DNA of 7,822 bases, taken from NCBI GenBank assembly GCA_029941095.1, contig JAPYRO010000054.1, positions 1 to 7,822 of the forward strand, written 5' to 3'. Made by a program: the position numbers and the translations under genes. This DNA comes from Dehalococcoidia bacterium (GTDB lineage Bacteria > Chloroflexota > Dehalococcoidia > UBA6926). The notes beneath the pieces were generated by a model. The model was not told where the DNA came from, did not search any database, and saw only the letters and a program-made list of their open reading frames with translations. Positions 5,229-7,822 of this stretch are shown piece after piece (positions within the stretch are counted from its first letter, which is position 1; every line of letters starts with the position of its first letter).

Positions 5229-5546
5229 TTCAGATGTCTCTTTTTAATACTAATGCTATAAAATAGCTTTGGGTCCATATAAAACGGAAGAGTACGATGT
5301 GGAGGATCCATGAGAGGATTTACCAAACACGGTGAAAACTGAGCTGGTTGGGGCTTCATTAAAGCCACTGGAAAGTACTTTGCTGTGTATAAATTTAAGT
5401 TTACGGTAATTATATAAATTACTACTTTCGAGGCTATTTAATAGCCTTTTGGTGTTAAGATCAATTTTATCCTTCAAAAGATATCGGGCCTCTATCCCCT
5501 TCCACGTATCCATGTTCGGACATAGTAATCATGCTAGGAATTGGTG
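5229..5546. other. Gap between rnhB and corC-like gene, no firm gene
   Basis: This 318-nt stretch holds a weakly supported 85-codon minus-strand ORF and a 17-nt inverted repeat AGGCTATT-T-AATAGCCT (5431-5447) followed on the plus strand by TTTT. No good promoter or ribosome binding site was found. A second minus-strand frame starts with ATG at 5530-5532 and stops after 21 codons. Confidence 0.5.
5256..5513 (-). CDS. Doubtful small ORF at the usual yraN position
   Basis: An 85-codon frame between rnhB (34 nt upstream) and the CorC-like gene (27 nt downstream), on their strand. I do not recognise the product. The N-terminus MDTWKGIEARYLLKDKIDL faintly recalls YraN/UPF0102 (GE..A..YL, GEIDL), and yraN often follows rnhB, but the nuclease-like GEID and FVEVK motifs are not present. 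The C-terminal third is Ser/Gly-rich with low complexity. There is no Shine-Dalgarno before the ATG at 5511-5513. It may be a degraded yraN remnant, a real lineage-specific protein, or chance. Kept at low confidence because the gap would otherwise be unusually long for this operon-like run. Confidence 0.25.
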   Translation of the reverse strand: MDTWKGIEARYLLKDKIDLNTKRLLNSLESSNLYNYRKLKFIHSKVLSSGFNEAPTSSVFTVFGKSSHGSSTSYSSVLYGPKAIL

Positions 5547-6182
5547 TCAAGTTAAAGGTAAATCAAACTTGGTTATGAAAGTTTGCCGATGAAGTGAGCT
5601 GGGCCCTAATTTAGATAGAGCTTTTTGATGCCCCTCTGTACCGTACCCTTTGTTTCGTGCCCAACCATATCCTGGGAATTGATGATCTAAATCTTTCATT
5701 AGAGTATCCCTGGCTACTTTAGCTATGATTGATGCACTAGCGATTGAGATTGATAATTGATCTCCTCGGATTATTGATAGCTTATGTTCAATATGTGCTT
5801 CAGGTAGGTCTACAGCATCAATTAGCAGTCCATCTAGCTTAAGGTTTACGATATCAATAGCCTGCAACATGGCTTTTTGGGTAGCCTTTATTATTCCTAT
5901 CTGATCAATGACGTTTGATGGGACCATTGCCAGTCCAACATGGGCATCATTGATGATTTGTTTATAAAGTTTTTCTCTTATCCTACTTGTAAGCTGTTTA
6001 CTATCGTTCACTTGTTCGAACCAAGGTAGAGGATCATCAGGTAGAATCACCGCAGCGGCAGCAACTGGTCCGGCTAGAGATCCTCTGCCTGCTTCATCCA
6101 CTCCCGCTATTATTGTTGCCCCAAGCCTCGCTAATTTAAGTTCATATGCCAGTGTAGGTTTCCCTATTGATTTAGAAGGCAT
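5547..6182 (-). CDS. rnhB: Ribonuclease HII
   Basis: RNase HII cuts RNA in RNA:DNA hybrids, including single ribonucleotides in DNA; cytoplasmic, metal dependent. The 211-residue protein has normal family length. Four catalytic carboxylates are visible: D29 and E30 in GVDEAGRGSLAGPV (27-40), D122 in LLIDAVDL and D159 in SASIIAKVARD. Also typical are NDSKQLT (59-65), the GRG loop, FPGYGWARNKGYGTEGHQKAL (169-189) and the C-terminal GPSSLHRQTF. The ATG (6180-6182) comes 11 nt after the stop of the DinB-fold gene and has no clear Shine-Dalgarno, so translational coupling is likely. An intact catalytic set points to a working enzyme. Confidence 0.97.
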   Translation of the reverse strand: MPSKSIGKPTLAYELKLARLGATIIAGVDEAGRGSLAGPVAAAAVILPDDPLPWFEQVNDSKQLTSRIREKLYKQIINDAHVGLAMVPSNVIDQIGIIKATQKAMLQAIDIVNLKLDGLLIDAVDLPEAHIEHKLSIIRGDQLSISIASASIIAKVARDTLMKDLDHQFPGYGWARNKGYGTEGHQKALSKLGPSSLHRQTFITKFDLPLT

Positions 6183-6193
6183 TATTATTCAGT

Positions 6194-6817
6194 TTAGGAT
6201 GCTTCGTATGGGACTTCAGGCGTCTCTCTTGACGCGGTCAAAACTTCTCTTATGTAATTTATAGAACCAGCGTGAAGATTAACATGTGTATTTAAAATTA
6301 TCAGGTAACGCATACTTTGCATCATTTTTTCTTCTGGAAGAGTTTCTTCATGTGAACCTAATTTCTCGACTGACCTAAGGGCTGCTCGGAAAGTTGTTTT
6401 TAAATATTCGACCAGTTCTGATTTGGGCGGTTCTTCAAAATGCGATATTTGTTCACCAGTATAATCTTGCCCCGTCTCATCCAACGGGAGGCCGAATTGT
6501 TGTGCCCACCCTTGGCTTGACCATATTTCAGGTTGCTCGAGAATGTATTTGTGTATGAGTACATCTTGGACTCGCGCGACGTGCCAGATTAAGAATCCAG
6601 TCGACGGTGTTTCCGGATACGGTCGCCACAGCATCTCTTTTTCAGAGAACGTTTCTATTGATTGTAGAATAGTTTGCTCAGCAGCTTCGATGGCTCCATA
6701 TAGAAAATCTGTAGATATGTAGCCTTGTGAATTAACCTCACTGTAAGTGCCGTTCGTATCAAGGTCTTTCTTTTTTAGCCAATTTTTAGTAGCTAAAGTT
6801 ATTGCTATGATGGACAT
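6194..6817 (-). CDS. DinB-fold putative metal-binding protein
   Basis: A 207-residue protein of the DinB/YfiT-like four-helix superfamily, whose members include thiol-dependent transferases and many proteins of unknown role. Three histidines match the family metal site: H79 in LIWHVARVQD, and H178 and H182 in NTHVNLHAGSINYIRE. Helical segments at about 38-58, 75-94, 132-152 and 166-194 fit the fold. The first 30 residues (polar, Lys-rich) are extra to the fold. The ATG (6815-6817) directly follows the mnmA stop TAG (6818-6820), and GGGGG lies about 9 nt upstream, so the pair is probably translated in a coupled way. rnhB starts 11 nt after its stop. The substrate cannot be told; membership by motif is fairly sure, and the actual enzymatic role is unknown. 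Confidence 0.75.
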   Translation of the reverse strand: MSIIAITLATKNWLKKKDLDTNGTYSEVNSQGYISTDFLYGAIEAAEQTILQSIETFSEKEMLWRPYPETPSTGFLIWHVARVQDVLIHKYILEQPEIWSSQGWAQQFGLPLDETGQDYTGEQISHFEEPPKSELVEYLKTTFRAALRSVEKLGSHEETLPEEKMMQSMRYLIILNTHVNLHAGSINYIREVLTASRETPEVPYEAS

Positions 6818-7822
6818 CTATTTTTCCCCCGCGGCTAATTCTACCTTATTTTCGGAAGTTTCGTCGGCATCCGAAAGTAAAGCTTGGTCGATTTTCCCTC
6901 CACCTATTAGAATATCCTTCTTGTATAAGACCACCGCTTGACCCGGTGTGACCGCTCTTTGAGGCGAATCAAATATTATCGAGAAAGATGAGGGATTTTT
7001 GCCGGGTATGAATTTCGCTTTTATTATGGGGGCTTGATAGCGCAATTTTATTGTTATGTCTGGGTTCTCCTCCAGGGATTCAACTATAGTTTCAGAAATA
7101 AAATTAGCATCAGATGCCTCAAGGCCTCTCGCAAATAGACTCTCATGGTCCCCTATGACTATGGTATTTGATTCTGCATCTATGTTTACAACGAATTGTC
7201 GTTTTCCAGTTTTACTCGACGGTAGGCCTTTACGCTGTCCTACTGTATAACCCGCGGTCCCGTTATGGCTTCCAACTGTATTTCCGTCTAGATCTATTAT
7301 AAGACCTGGAGTGAACTCGATTTTATCTATGAGAAACTGACGATAATCACCGTTTGGCACGAAACAGATTTCTTGCGAATCTGGTTTATCTGCCACTGGG
7401 AGGTTGAGTTCTTTTGCTATAGACCTTACCTGCTCTTTTGGAAGATCCCCGATGGGGAACAGGGCTCGTTCTAAATCTTCTTGTGATAACCCGTATAAAA
7501 CATAGGTTTGATCTTTTCCTTCATCCATTGCTCTTTTCAAACGATATTCAGACCCCTGTTTGACACGCCTTGCGTAATGACCTGTCGCTATAAAGTTAGC
7601 GTCCAAAGTCATTGCCCTATCTAAAAAAAAGGCAAATTTGATTTTATCATTACATGCGATGCAAGGGTGTGGGGTTCTCCCTTGTTTGTATTCCTGAATA
7701 AAATAATCCATGACATGTTTTTGGAATTCTTTTTCAAAATTTAATACATAGTGAGGTATTCCGAGAATTTGGCACACTCTTTTTGCATCTTGAGTATCTT
7801 CTATAGAACAACACTGCCGATT
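6818..7822 (-). CDS. mnmA: tRNA-specific 2-thiouridylase MnmA (N-terminus cut by window edge)
   Basis: MnmA activates and thiolates U34 of tRNAs for Lys, Glu and Gln, using ATP and a persulfide relay. The frame is open to the last base; 334 residues are present, starting NRQCCSIEDTQDAKRVCQ. By comparison with E. coli MnmA, about 45 N-terminal residues with the PP-loop (SGGVDSS) are outside. The GTG near 7777 is internal, not a start. Seen in order: RTPHPCIACNDKIKF with the catalytic cysteine at fragment residue 57 (7652-7654), ATGHYAR, KDQTYVLYGLSQ, and PVADKPDSQEICFVP with the second cysteine at residue 153 (7364-7366). The 96-residue spacing fits the E. coli Cys102-Cys199 pair. TVGQRKGLPSS and the C-terminal beta-barrel domain (GQAVVLYKKDILIGGGKI) follow. 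It heads the visible part of a minus-strand operon with the DinB-fold gene and rnhB. Confidence 0.97.
   Translation of the reverse strand, partial: NRQCCSIEDTQDAKRVCQILGIPHYVLNFEKEFQKHVMDYFIQEYKQGRTPHPCIACNDKIKFAFFLDRAMTLDANFIATGHYARRVKQGSEYRLKRAMDEGKDQTYVLYGLSQEDLERALFPIGDLPKEQVRSIAKELNLPVADKPDSQEICFVPNGDYRQFLIDKIEFTPGLIIDLDGNTVGSHNGTAGYTVGQRKGLPSSKTGKRQFVVNIDAESNTIVIGDHESLFARGLEASDANFISETIVESLEENPDITIKLRYQAPIIKAKFIPGKNPSSFSIIFDSPQRAVTPGQAVVLYKKDILIGGGKIDQALLSDADETSENKVELAAGEK

Noticed and set aside
5431..5450. AGGCTATT-T-AATAGCCT followed by TTTT, as a plus-strand terminator
   Set aside because: AT-rich stem with almost no loop and no plus-strand gene nearby to terminate; probably chance.
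6747..7250. Plus-strand frames of 64 codons opposite the DinB-fold gene and mnmA
   Set aside because: Antisense shadows of recognised genes.
7775..7777. GTG near 7777 as the start of mnmA
   Set aside because: The frame continues upstream with the conserved MnmA sequence CCSIEDTQDAKRVCQ to the window edge, so the gene is cut, not complete.

Overview
The window is an ordinary-looking stretch of bacterial chromosome, AT-rich (roughly 40% GC by eye), with every complete protein gene but one on the minus strand. Both ends cut through genes: topA (DNA topoisomerase I, 5' part only) at the left and mnmA (tRNA 2-thiouridylase, N-terminus missing) at the right. No plasmid, phage, insertion sequence or CRISPR signal is visible. 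The gene set is bacterial housekeeping. The low GC, the Gly-X-Y lipoprotein and the DinB-fold protein would suit a marine Chloroflexota (SAR202/Dehalococcoidia-like) genome, but that is a weak inference; no taxonomic marker in the window decides it.

Layout in minus-strand transcription order, right to left: mnmA (partial), a DinB-fold putative metalloprotein whose ATG directly follows the mnmA stop, rnhB (RNase HII), a doubtful 85-codon ORF, and a CorC/HlyC-type CBS-domain membrane protein. Then comes a 339-nt convergent intergenic region with a strong bidirectional terminator and one plus-strand gene, a collagen-like lipoprotein. Divergent from the lipoprotein are two serine tRNA genes only 1 nt apart, followed by rmuC, dprA and topA.

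The order rnhB ... dprA-topA recalls the common bacterial rnhB-yraN-comM-dprA-topA neighbourhood. Here recognisable yraN and comM are absent, and the gap is filled by corC, the lipoprotein, the tRNAs and rmuC. Functionally the window is mostly nucleic-acid metabolism: tRNA thiolation, RNA:DNA hybrid removal, recombination (RmuC, DprA) and supercoiling (TopA).

The most interesting signal is the lipoprotein leader. A good sigma70-type promoter is followed by three perfect 6-bp hairpins in a row. The third pairs the Shine-Dalgarno sequence with an anti-SD element just before a GTG start. This looks like a structured, translation-controlling 5' UTR on a surface collagen-like protein. Other points of interest are a DprA that has lost the usual RNR phosphate-binding motif, a CorC-like protein without the GExxPK membrane motif, and twin TAAAT-N2-ATTTA palindromes before dprA.
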